Part shown: positions 30,585 to 36,561 of the stretch, one piece after another | How positions within the stretch are numbered: the stretch's first letter is position 1 | How the letters are laid out: each line of letters starts with the position of its first letter | Assembly (NCBI GenBank): GCA_009993955.1 | Contig: JAACSL010000031.1 | Coordinates: forward strand, 1 to 36,561 | From: Paraglaciecola sp. | GTDB lineage: Bacteria > Pseudomonadota > Gammaproteobacteria > Enterobacterales > Alteromonadaceae | Length of the DNA stretch: 36,561 nt | Reading direction: 5' to 3' | Made by a program: the position numbers and the translations under genes | The notes under the pieces: generated by a model | The model's database searches: none | What the model was told of the DNA's origin: nothing | What the model saw: the letters and a program-made list of their open reading frames with translations, nothing else

Positions 30585-30631
30585 AGGTTTCAGGCAAGGC
30601 AACTCAAACTCACCATCCCTGCCTGAAACCT
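30585..30631. terminator. Stem-loop between convergent genes
   Basis: AGGTTTCAGGC (30585-30595) and GCCTGAAACCT (30621-30631) form an 11-bp perfect stem. It extends inward by AGG/CCT after a one-base bulge. There is no U-run on either side, so it is not a standard intrinsic terminator. The position between the converging dipeptidase and DUF1428 genes makes a transcription-stopping or RNA-end-protecting role plausible. Confidence 0.4.
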
Positions 30632-30652
30632 CGCTCACTGATGGGGCGCTGC

Positions 30653-31006
30653 TTACACCTCAACAAACATTTCAAAACTACCAAAAATCATACGTTTACC
30701 GTCAAATGGGATGGGATTTTTACTCATATCAAAACGTGGATCTTGTAAAATCCGTGGCATGGCTTGATCGCGCACGCTCTTTGATGGCCATTCAATCCAC
30801 GAGAACACCACCGTCTCCTCGGGCTGACATTTAACCGCCATAGGGAAAGAGGTCACTTTACCTTCTGGCACCTCGCTACCCCAACATTCAACTACCTTCA
30901 ATGCCCCCATTTCCCTGAACAACTCGGCAACGTCTAGGGCAAATTTTTGATAAATTTCTCGGTTGGCGGTTGGCACGGCTAAAACAAACCCATCGACATA
31001 TTTCAT
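30653..31006 (-). CDS. DUF1428 (YbaA-like) protein
   Basis: The 117-aa protein matches the DUF1428/YbaA family, small cytoplasmic alpha-beta barrel proteins of unknown function. Typical segments are YVDGFVLAVPTANREIYQKFA, the ECWGSEVPEGKVTSFPMAV stretch, VVFSWIEWPSK and the C-terminal PFDGKRMIFGSFEMFVEV. GGAGGA lies 6 bases before the ATG. It is the last same-strand gene of the ECF42-associated group, 208 bases after the SRPBCC gene. Membership in that operon is plausible but less certain because of the gap and the gene remnant in it. Confidence 0.85.
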   Translation of the reverse strand: MKYVDGFVLAVPTANREIYQKFALDVAELFREMGALKVVECWGSEVPEGKVTSFPMAVKCQPEETVVFSWIEWPSKSVRDQAMPRILQDPRFDMSKNPIPFDGKRMIFGSFEMFVEV

Positions 31007-31065
31007 GTTAATCCTCCTGCAGAAAATTGCTTAATTTGACTGGTAGATTGCGTCAATCAGCGGCC

Positions 31066-31116
31066 TTAATCATCCACCAGCGCGGCTTCGAGTGCGGCGA
31101 TGTCAATTTTTGCCAT
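31066..31116 (-). pseudogene. Remnant: C-terminal tail of a PhnB-like VOC gene
   Basis: A 16-codon frame reads MAKIDIAALEAALVDD and then TAA. KIDIAALEAA closely resembles the C-terminal end of PhnB-like VOC proteins (3-dmu-9_3-mt family) as I remember them, which end in forms such as MKKIDIAALQAAY. The rest of such a protein is absent: the frame upstream continues only IRRRLN-like before becoming non-coding. AAGGAGATTGAAC precedes the ATG, so the stub may be translated as a micropeptide. Either a deletion removed the body of the gene or the ribosome binding site belonged to another lost gene. Confidence 0.45.
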
Positions 31117-31214
31117 GTTCAATCTCCTTCGGATTGTGCTTGATAACCTTTATCTACACATGCCTTACATAACATCACTTACACATCCAAATCATTGAAA
31201 AATATACTCTTTTC

Positions 31215-31658
31215 TCATTGTTCGATTTCAGGCTCTACCAGTTTTGCCAGTTTTAGCAGGCTTTGTTGCCAGCCGAGATAACAAGCTTCAAGAGGAATGA
31301 CCTCAGGTATCCCTCGTTGTTCGATAGTCATTTCGGTACCCACCAGCACTGCTTTTAAGGTCACGATGTCGGTCATTTCACCTGGCAGATTGGGATCGTC
31401 AAATCTGATGGTGTAAACCAACCGCTCGTTTGCAACAAGTTCCAAAAATTCTCCAGCAAAGGAATGACTGTCACCTGTGGTAAAGTTACGAAACGAAGCC
31501 TGGTGTTTACCCCCTACTTTGGCATCTAGCTCATGTACCGTGCAAACAAAACCATCAGGTGGCAGCCAACTGGCGAAGGCATCTGCTTCGATAAACGCGC
31601 GGTATATCTTTTCCGGTTTACAAGTAAAAACGCGATGCAGATTAACGGTATTTGGCAT
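31215..31658 (-). CDS. SRPBCC (AHSA1-type) domain protein
   Basis: The 147-aa protein is a START-like SRPBCC fold of the AHSA1 type, a hydrophobic-cavity domain of varied and mostly unknown function in bacteria. It begins VNLHRVFTCKPEKIYRAFIEADAFASWLPPDGF, the usual entry to this fold, and ends YLGWQQSLLKLAKLVEPEI, the long C-terminal helix. AAGGAC lies 7 bases before the ATG. It follows the YciI gene by 92 bases. AHSA1 genes recur next to YciI and VOC genes in ECF42-type loci, which supports operon membership. Confidence 0.85.
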   Translation of the reverse strand: MPNTVNLHRVFTCKPEKIYRAFIEADAFASWLPPDGFVCTVHELDAKVGGKHQASFRNFTTGDSHSFAGEFLELVANERLVYTIRFDDPNLPGEMTDIVTLKAVLVGTEMTIEQRGIPEVIPLEACYLGWQQSLLKLAKLVEPEIEQ

Positions 31659-31750
31659 GTTAAAGTCCTTCAGTTTTTTGTGGTTTTTGTATTTGTAATG
31701 AGTAAGTGTGACCTACAAAAAAACTACACCATTACCTTCAACACCCGCGA

Positions 31751-32107
31751 CTAGCTTGACCGTCTCGCTGGTAAAGGAAAAAGTGGCCTGATTTCCACCG
31801 TACCTTTGTTGGCAGGTGGCAAACGACTGGCAATGTCCAGCGCCTCATCTAAATGTTCAACATCAATGATGTAGTAACCACCTAACTGCTCGGTGGTTTC
31901 GGCAAATGGCCGGTCCGTTACCTGCCGTTTATTGTTGATCATCCTTAAACTGGTTGCCGTTGAGACTGAATGCAAAGGTGAAGCAGCAATAAGTTTACCC
32001 TGAGCGGTAAGTTCGTCACTGATACCCATAGACTTCTCCATACACGCGAGGCGCTCTTCTTCCGTCCAACGTTGTTCATCGCTGTAGATTAATAACATGT
32101 ATTGCAT
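31751..32107 (-). CDS. YciI/DGPF-family protein
   Basis: The 118-aa protein starts MQYMLLIYSDEQRWTEEERLA, the standard N-terminus of YCII-related (DGPF) proteins. It is a ferredoxin-like fold with a putative His/Asp active site, function unknown. The DGPF motif reads DRPFAETTEQLGGYYII, so the Gly is Arg. The C-terminal strand GTVEIRPLFPL is typical. GGAG lies 7 bases before the ATG. It follows the fused YciI-VOC gene by 34 bases, so it is most likely cotranscribed. Confidence 0.9.
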   Translation of the reverse strand: MQYMLLIYSDEQRWTEEERLACMEKSMGISDELTAQGKLIAASPLHSVSTATSLRMINNKRQVTDRPFAETTEQLGGYYIIDVEHLDEALDIASRLPPANKGTVEIRPLFPLPARRSS

Positions 32108-32141
32108 GTTCTACTCCTTCACCTTATGTCGCTTAAATTAC

Positions 32142-33002
32142 TTAGTTTGGTGCATTGCCGGGTAACATTATCATCCATGCTATGCCAAATTTGTCGACAA
32201 CTTGCCCGTACAGCGGCGACCAAAATGTCTTTGCTAAAGGCATGGTGATTTCACCACCTTCTGCCAATGCAGCAAACACGCGGTGCGCGGTATCTTCTGC
32301 ATGAAGCGTTAGCGCTAAACTATAACCACTGTGTGTGGTGCCATCGTTACAGCCATCAGAGGCCAATACTTTGGTATCACCCAAAGTGAATTCACAGTGC
32401 ATGACTTTATTTTCAAAACCCGGGGCTAATATGCCTTCAGGCACAGGGTCTGGGCTGTCACTAAAACGCATCAACATGCCTACTTTGGCACCAAGGTGTT
32501 TAGTGTAATAGTTGAGTGCTTCTTCACAGCGCCCAGCAAAAAACAAATAGCTATTCAACGTTGCCTGTGCCACGGCATGTTGCGTAGCGACGGTTTGGCG
32601 CATGGCATCTTCTTGTTCGTCAAATTCACCGGTGGTATCCACGTCGGCAAAGTCTTCCATGCTATAGAAGGGGCGTATTTCAATATCAGATTCTTCGATC
32701 ATGGGATTGGGGCATTGTTTAACCCATGCCAATGCTTCATCCATCGAGCTGACATTCCATATCCAGTAACCAGCAATCAATTCATTGGTTTCAGCAAAAG
32801 GGCCTTGCATCACCGCCCGCGATGTTCCATTAAAACGCACACGATATCCTTGACTGGTGGGTTTGAGTCCATCACCGGATTCCATGATACCTGCATCGAC
32901 CAATTTCTGGTTAAACTCGCCCATTGCAGCCATTAATTCTTGGCTTGGCATTAAACCTGCCTCGGAACTTGCCGTGGCTTTGACCATGACCATCACTCTC
33001 AT
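32142..33002 (-). CDS. Fused YciI/DGPF-like and PhnB-like VOC protein
   Basis: The 286-aa protein has two domains. Residues 1-115 are a YciI/DGPF-like domain (MRVMVMVKATASSEAG, QGPFAETNELIAGYWIW, IEIRPFYSMEDF). Residues about 149-282 are a PhnB-like VOC domain (LNSYLFFAGRCEEALNYYTKHLGAKVG to YGQVVDKFGIAWMIML), joined by an acidic/Gln-rich linker. The two families are usually encoded separately in such operons. GGAGAA lies 5 bases before the ATG. It is 23 bases after the first YciI gene. Function is unknown; VOC proteins can be metal enzymes or binding proteins, and I cannot assign the metal ligands with confidence. Confidence 0.9.
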   Translation of the reverse strand: MRVMVMVKATASSEAGLMPSQELMAAMGEFNQKLVDAGIMESGDGLKPTSQGYRVRFNGTSRAVMQGPFAETNELIAGYWIWNVSSMDEALAWVKQCPNPMIEESDIEIRPFYSMEDFADVDTTGEFDEQEDAMRQTVATQHAVAQATLNSYLFFAGRCEEALNYYTKHLGAKVGMLMRFSDSPDPVPEGILAPGFENKVMHCEFTLGDTKVLASDGCNDGTTHSGYSLALTLHAEDTAHRVFAALAEGGEITMPLAKTFWSPLYGQVVDKFGIAWMIMLPGNAPN

Positions 33003-33025
33003 CGTTGTTCTCCTATGTCGTTAAG

Positions 33026-33415
33026 TTATTCAGTAAAACGCAAATTACGCTCAGCTATTTGCTGATTGACGGCAGCATCGGCACACCTAATTTCAAAGGG
33101 CCCATTTTTAACACCAGGATGTTTAGACATCAGTGCTATCGCCTGATTAAGATCCATGGCTTCAAGCAACAGAATCCCACCCAACACTTCTTTGGTCTCA
33201 GTAAAAGGCCCATCCAGCACCGCAACACTGCCGTTTTTCATTTTCAGGGTTACCGCATTTGTTGCTGCACCTAGGGCTTCGCCACCTAAAAAATGTTTAC
33301 CGCGACGTAATTCATCGTCATAGGCCATACATTCTTCCATTAATCTCGCCTGTTCAGACTCAGACAGTGCTGCCCACTTGCTCTCATCAAAATACCCAAG
33401 GCAAATAAATTTCAT
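33026..33415 (-). CDS. YciI/DGPF-family protein, first gene of the operon
   Basis: The 129-aa protein has the full family pattern: [19 protein letters not shown] at the start, an intact [19 protein letters not shown] motif in the middle and [17 protein letters not shown] at the end. The molecular function of the family is not known. I choose ATG 33415 because AAAGGA lies 6 bases before it; ATG 33418 and TTG 33433 are alternatives. A promoter-like TGTCGA-N17-CGA lies 48-73 bases upstream, so this gene heads the unit controlled by the adjacent sigma factor. Confidence 0.9.
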   Translation of the reverse strand: MKFICLGYFDESKWAALSESEQARLMEECMAYDDELRRGKHFLGGEALGAATNAVTLKMKNGSVAVLDGPFTETKEVLGGILLLEAMDLNQAIALMSKHPGVKNGPFEIRCADAAVNQQIAERNLRFTE

Positions 33416-33462
33416 CATTATTCCTTTGTTCAATGCAAATATTGGTGGTTGTTAATGAGTAA

Positions 33463-33488
33463 TCGAATGAGTTAAGGACAAATCGACA
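33463..33488 (-). promoter_or_regulatory. Putative ECF42-dependent promoter
   Basis: On the minus strand, TGTCGA (33488-33483) is followed after 17 bases by CGA (33465-33463), reading CGATTA. As I recall from work on ECF42 sigma factors in Streptomyces, their targets carry TGTCGA at -35 and CGA/TC at -10, in front of DGPF genes. The site sits between the sigma factor stop (33524) and the first YciI start (33415), exactly where such a promoter is expected. I saw no second copy upstream of the sigma gene itself. Confidence 0.65.
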
Positions 33489-33523
33489 GAAGAGGAAAAT
33501 TTTTTGTAAAAAACGTAACCGAT

Positions 33524-34759
33524 TTAATGATTTTTTAGTTGCACAAGTTTTTGTTGTAAAAAACGTTGCTCTGGTGCTTGTTTGACTAGCTTTAGTGCTT
33601 GTTCAAACGCAAGTATAGCTTCTGAATGTTGACCTAAACGGCGCAACAGTTCACCACGGGTCGAATAAATCTTGTGGTAAGCCGCCAAGTCTCCTCGGGC
33701 AAGAATGGCATCAACAATATTTAATCCGGCTTGCGCACCATCGCGCATGGCTATTGCCACAGCGCGATTGAGCTCGATAACCGGTGAGGGTTCAATCTGC
33801 AATAATACTGAATACAAGGCAATAATTTGATCCCAATCTGTTTTGCCAGTGGATTGCGCGTGCACCGCCGCAATGGCGGCTTGCAAGGTATAGGCACCAA
33901 AACGACGGGTAGCCAAGGCTTGGCGCACCAGGGCACTGCCTTCTTCAATATAGCTATGCTGCCACAGGCTGCGGTCTTGATCTTCCATGAGAATAATATT
34001 GCCATCTGCATCGGTGCGTACGTTACGCCGTGATTCGTGTAACAACATTAAGGCTAATAGCCCCATGACTTCGGCATCTGGTATGAGGTTTAACACCAAT
34101 CTTGCTAGGCGAATGGCTTCGCTGGATAGTTCGGTACGTAGCAACGAATCGCCACTTGAGGCCGAGTAGCCCTCATTAAATACCAGATAAATTACCGACA
34201 GAACGGCATCTAAACGCTCTGGTAAATCGCTTAGGTCGGGTATGACAAAAGGTATTTTTGCCTGTTTTATTTTATGTTTACCACGCACAATCCGCTGGGC
34301 CATGGTGGACACGGGCAGTAAATAAGCACTCGCAATCTCTTCAGTGGTGAGGCCACACAACTCTCGTAACGTCAGCGGTATTTGTATTTGCGGATCAATA
34401 GCGGGGTGGCAACAGGTGAAGATCATACGCAGTTGATCATCTTCAATGCTTTGTTGGTTGATTGTCTTATTATGTTGTTCAAGCTCGTCGATTAAGTCTT
34501 GCACATCGGCTTCAAGCTCACCAAAACGCTGTCTACGACGCAGCGTGTCGATGGCTTTAAAACGGCCGGTGGAAATTAACCAAGCAATAGGATTCGCCGG
34601 CGGTTGCCGTTCTTGCCAAGTTTCCAGCGCTACTAAAAATGCTTCGTGCATCGCTTCTTCGGCTAAATCAAAGTCGCCGAGTAAGCGCACTAATGTGGCC
34701 AGTACCTTGCCTGCGTAATCTTTATAGAGTCCAGCAAATTGTTGATGACGAGCACTCAT
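33524..34759 (-). CDS. ECF RNA polymerase sigma factor, ECF42 group
   Basis: Alternative sigma factor with a large C-terminal extension. The 411-aa protein has sigma region 2 at about 10-77 (LLGDFDLAEEAMHEAFLVALETW, NPIAWLISTGRFKAIDTLRR) and sigma region 4 at about 115-168 (LRELCGLTTEEIASAYLLPVSTMAQRIVRGKHKI). A DUF6596-like segment follows at about 184-283 (IYLVFNEGYSASSG). A TPR-like C-terminus covers about 325-400. This layout defines ECF42, whose members lack an anti-sigma factor and are linked to DGPF genes; in Streptomyces the C-terminal domain is needed for activity. No clear ribosome binding site precedes ATG 34759. The downstream neighbours are the YciI operon. Confidence 0.92.
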   Translation of the reverse strand: MSARHQQFAGLYKDYAGKVLATLVRLLGDFDLAEEAMHEAFLVALETWQERQPPANPIAWLISTGRFKAIDTLRRRQRFGELEADVQDLIDELEQHNKTINQQSIEDDQLRMIFTCCHPAIDPQIQIPLTLRELCGLTTEEIASAYLLPVSTMAQRIVRGKHKIKQAKIPFVIPDLSDLPERLDAVLSVIYLVFNEGYSASSGDSLLRTELSSEAIRLARLVLNLIPDAEVMGLLALMLLHESRRNVRTDADGNIILMEDQDRSLWQHSYIEEGSALVRQALATRRFGAYTLQAAIAAVHAQSTGKTDWDQIIALYSVLLQIEPSPVIELNRAVAIAMRDGAQAGLNIVDAILARGDLAAYHKIYSTRGELLRRLGQHSEAILAFEQALKLVKQAPEQRFLQQKLVQLKNH

Positions 34760-34899
34760 ATCGGTTGGCGTTGATGGATTTAATAATGGTTAACCTGCCA
34801 CTATTTAAACAACGGAACGTCTGTTATGCCACACAAAAATCAAAGGGGCAGCGGCGACCACGCCATCACTCCTGTCAGCTTGAGGCCGGAGAAAGTCTG

Positions 34900-35574
34900 T
34901 TACTTTGCCGAAGAATATTCAATGGGCGGATCAATATGCCCATCAATACTGGTATTGATTCGATACCAGCCGGCCACGGCGTAACGATCTTTATGCGTAA
35001 CCCGCACTTCATGGGGGAAGGTGTCACTTAAAAAAACCACACAGCGATTAAATTTGGGCATGGCTGTTAACAGCGCGGGTGAGTGTTCGTCTCGATACAG
35101 CACTAACTCGCCTTGATCTTCTTCTGACCAGTGCGGATTTAAATAGTAAACCGTGCTCAATACTCGATTGCTCTGCCCTGTAAAGGCATCCAAGTGGGTA
35201 GCGTAAAAATCCCCTGGCGCGTAATGAGAATACTGGCATTCAAAGTCAAATAGACCCATAAACAAGCGGCGATTCAAGCCAACTCTGAGTTGTTCCATCA
35301 CGGCTAAATAGTGCTGTTGTGGCAGTGTTTGCCCTTTGATCCAATACAGGGTATTGCTGCGAATATCTGGGGCCAGTTGCGCTTCGTTTTCACGACCGAT
35401 TGCCGCTGGTTTAAACGCGTATTCCGCTAAATTTTGCACTTCTGCACTGATTTGTTGGGCTAATGCAGGATCTAAAAAATTATCCATAAGCATAAAACCC
35501 TGCACCGTGAGTGCTTCAGCAATGGTGTCTAAGGCTGCGTCACTTATGGGAAATAGCAGCGGATACTCAATCAT
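34900..35574 (-). CDS. 2OG-Fe(II) oxygenase, prolyl 4-hydroxylase-like
   Basis: Predicted Fe(II)/2-oxoglutarate dioxygenase. The 224-aa protein has the metal-binding HxD at His127 and Asp129 (FYATHLDAF), the distal His188 (DTFPHEV) and Arg197 (HKDRYAVAGWYR) for the 2-oxoglutarate carboxylate, all within a jelly-roll core. The sequence resembles the bacterial P4H subfamily (family 2OG-FeII_Oxy_3); the substrate is unknown and may be a protein. It lies 140 bases upstream of the sigma gene on the same strand, so linkage to the ECF42 group is possible but not shown. Confidence 0.88.
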   Translation of the reverse strand: MIEYPLLFPISDAALDTIAEALTVQGFMLMDNFLDPALAQQISAEVQNLAEYAFKPAAIGRENEAQLAPDIRSNTLYWIKGQTLPQQHYLAVMEQLRVGLNRRLFMGLFDFECQYSHYAPGDFYATHLDAFTGQSNRVLSTVYYLNPHWSEEDQGELVLYRDEHSPALLTAMPKFNRCVVFLSDTFPHEVRVTHKDRYAVAGWYRINTSIDGHIDPPIEYSSAK

Positions 35575-35649
35575 CTAATCGGCACTCTAGGTCACACACA
35601 TTACGAAAAAACAAGAGTAGGATGTTCTTGTCACACTTATCTCAGGCGC

Positions 35650-35677
35650 CTTATACCAGCCCTGAATAAAAAGTCTA
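35650..35677 (-). promoter_or_regulatory. Candidate promoter of the 2OG oxygenase gene
   Basis: On the minus strand, TAGACT (35677-35672, 4 of 6 to TTGACA), a 16-base spacer and TATAAG (35655-35650, 5 of 6 to TATAAT) make a plausible sigma-70 promoter. It lies about 70 bases before the start codon. Confidence 0.4.
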
Positions 35678-35728
35678 TTAGAATATTTGCGCCACGGCTC
35701 AACAAAACAAAGCTTCGGCTGGTGTGCC

Positions 35729-36271
35729 TTAGTTGGTGGGTACTGAATGGTACTGCAGAGCAACGAGGTGCTGGGTTTGGGTAAAGGTTTGCTGAATCAG
35801 CGCAGCGTCAAAACTCGCGCGATGCCGTGCTTGGGCTTGTTTGGCTAACAGACTGTCTTTGGTGTGTTGCCACAACGCCATTTGTCCTTCATTCAGAATA
35901 TTCTCAAGAGGACTGAGTCTAAACTGCATGGAGATTTGTGCGGCATCAAAAAGCTTAATTAACCAAGGTTGATCAACTACCCAACCGTCTGAGTAAGCCG
36001 TTTCATTTGACATAAAAGCATTAAGCTGATGACACACAGCTTGAACATCTTGACCAATGCGCAACAACATTTCTCGGCTGATGCGATGCAGGCGTTGCGC
36101 TTGTGGATCCCAATGTTGCCATAACGAAGTGGGTTTGATCAGACAACAAAAACGCTCACCACTCGCTTTAACCACACCCACTTCAATAGGATAGCTATGC
36201 ACACCAAAACCACTGGCTTCGATATCAATAATGGTCGGCGTAGGGTACGTTTTAATGTGGTCTGTCCTCAA
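35729..36271 (-). CDS. DEDDh 3'-5' exonuclease (DnaQ-like)
   Basis: The 180-aa protein has the DEDDh exonuclease motifs: ExoI IIDIEASGFG with Asp16 and Glu18, ExoII YSDGWVVDQPWL with Asp95 or Asp100, and ExoIII ARHRASFDA with His150 and Asp155. These bind two metal ions for 3'-5' hydrolysis of nucleic acid. It lacks any polymerase or other domain, so it is a stand-alone nuclease; the substrate is not evident. No ATG occurs before the first motif. TTG 36271 is the only usual start near the right place, and the ribosome binding site is unclear. Its neighbours give no further clue. Confidence 0.82.
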   Translation of the reverse strand: MRTDHIKTYPTPTIIDIEASGFGVHSYPIEVGVVKASGERFCCLIKPTSLWQHWDPQAQRLHRISREMLLRIGQDVQAVCHQLNAFMSNETAYSDGWVVDQPWLIKLFDAAQISMQFRLSPLENILNEGQMALWQHTKDSLLAKQAQARHRASFDAALIQQTFTQTQHLVALQYHSVPTN

Positions 36272-36460
36272 AAGCGTAGTGTCACAATTGCATTGTCTGG
36301 TTTGGATAGCCGAAGCAATCCTCCTGTTAAAATAGCAACTATGTTAACTATTACAAGCTTTAAGGCACTGACTAAAAAACAAGGCGGCGATGATACGACA
36401 CATGCCATGTTTGGGTGTAATTTAGAGCTCAGGCCTTGATTATTATTTTATTCTTTAAAG

Positions 36461-36485
36461 TGACCCTGAGCTTAGTTAACCCCAA
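36461..36485 (-). repeat. Degenerate inverted copy of the left-edge repeat
   Basis: On the minus strand this region contains GGGGTTAACT and then CTCAGGGTCA. The left edge of the window carries the same two blocks, CTCAGGGTCA (9-18) and GGGTTAACT (18-26), in the other order. The match is short, so it may be a relative of the same repeat family rather than a true copy. Confidence 0.35.
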
Positions 36486-36508
36486 TCCTGTTTAAGAAAT
36501 TGAACTAA

Positions 36509-36561
36509 ATGCCTGTTCCAAGATCCGATCTTTCGACCAAGAAAGTGGGAACCAACAGAGG
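36509..36561 (+). CDS. Possible 5' fragment of a transposase gene (cut by window end)
   Basis: An open frame MPVPRSDLSTKKVGTNR starts at ATG 36509 and runs off the window. The first residues resemble the MPxPRxxxIS starts of IS200-like REP-associated transposases as I remember them, but residues after position 9 do not. A repeat related to the one at 12-31 lies 30-45 bases upstream, which fits the usual setting. No ribosome binding site is visible. This is a weak call. Confidence 0.2.
   Translation, partial: MPVPRSDLSTKKVGTNR

Noticed and set aside
34760-34899. Second ECF42-type promoter upstream of the sigma gene
   Set aside because: I searched by eye for TGTCGA followed by CGA at 15-19 bases and found none.
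36341-36439. 32-aa plus-strand frame MLTITSFKAL upstream of the exonuclease gene
   Set aside because: No ribosome binding site, no recognisable family, and it is of a length expected by chance.

Overview
The window reads as a chromosomal segment of a marine-type gammaproteobacterium, most likely Alteromonadales. The basis is a complete gammaproteobacterial division and cell wall (dcw) cluster in the order mraZ to lpxC, then an M23 peptidase, secA and mutT. The accessory genes (a SapC-family protein, an M19 dipeptidase, a DEDDh exonuclease) also fit that group. The genus cannot be fixed from the sequence alone.

Layout. Positions 1-168 hold two near-identical 20-bp direct repeats and no gene. 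From 22721 down to 169, everything is on the minus strand: mraZ, rsmH, ftsL, ftsI, murE, murF, mraY, murD, ftsW, murG, murC, ddlB, ftsQ, ftsA, ftsZ, lpxC, an M23 peptidase, secA and mutT. Genes from mraZ to ftsQ touch, overlap by 1-11 bases or lie 2-18 bases apart, which suggests one long transcript. It is probably driven by a promoter next to three 10-bp-phased GTGG boxes upstream of mraZ. Intrinsic terminators follow lpxC, the M23 gene and secA, so the distal genes are split into separate units. Together the cluster makes UDP-MurNAc-pentapeptide (MurC, MurD, MurE, MurF, Ddl), lipid I and lipid II (MraY, MurG), polymerises and crosslinks septal wall (FtsW, FtsI) and builds the divisome (FtsL, FtsQ, FtsA, FtsZ). 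LpxC commits precursor to lipid A.

From 23042 the gene content is miscellaneous. It comprises a plus-strand membrane hybrid histidine kinase, galM, a minus-strand SapC-family gene, a minus-strand FAD-dependent glycerol-3-phosphate dehydrogenase and a plus-strand secreted M19 dipeptidase.

The most distinctive accessory region is 30653-34759 (minus strand). An ECF sigma factor with the long C-terminal TPR extension of group ECF42 precedes an operon of YciI/DGPF-domain genes, one of them fused to a PhnB-like VOC domain, then an AHSA1-type SRPBCC gene and a DUF1428 gene. Between sigma gene and operon lies TGTCGA-N17-CGA, which matches the ECF42 promoter signature as I recall it. A 16-codon stub between the last two genes looks like the C-terminal tail of a lost VOC gene. 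The right end carries a prolyl-hydroxylase-like 2OG-Fe(II) oxygenase, a DEDDh exonuclease, and repeat-like sequence related to that at the left end. I see no tRNA, rRNA, CRISPR array or complete insertion sequence. The ECF42 module is a known type of system; its details here, rather than its existence, are what look new.
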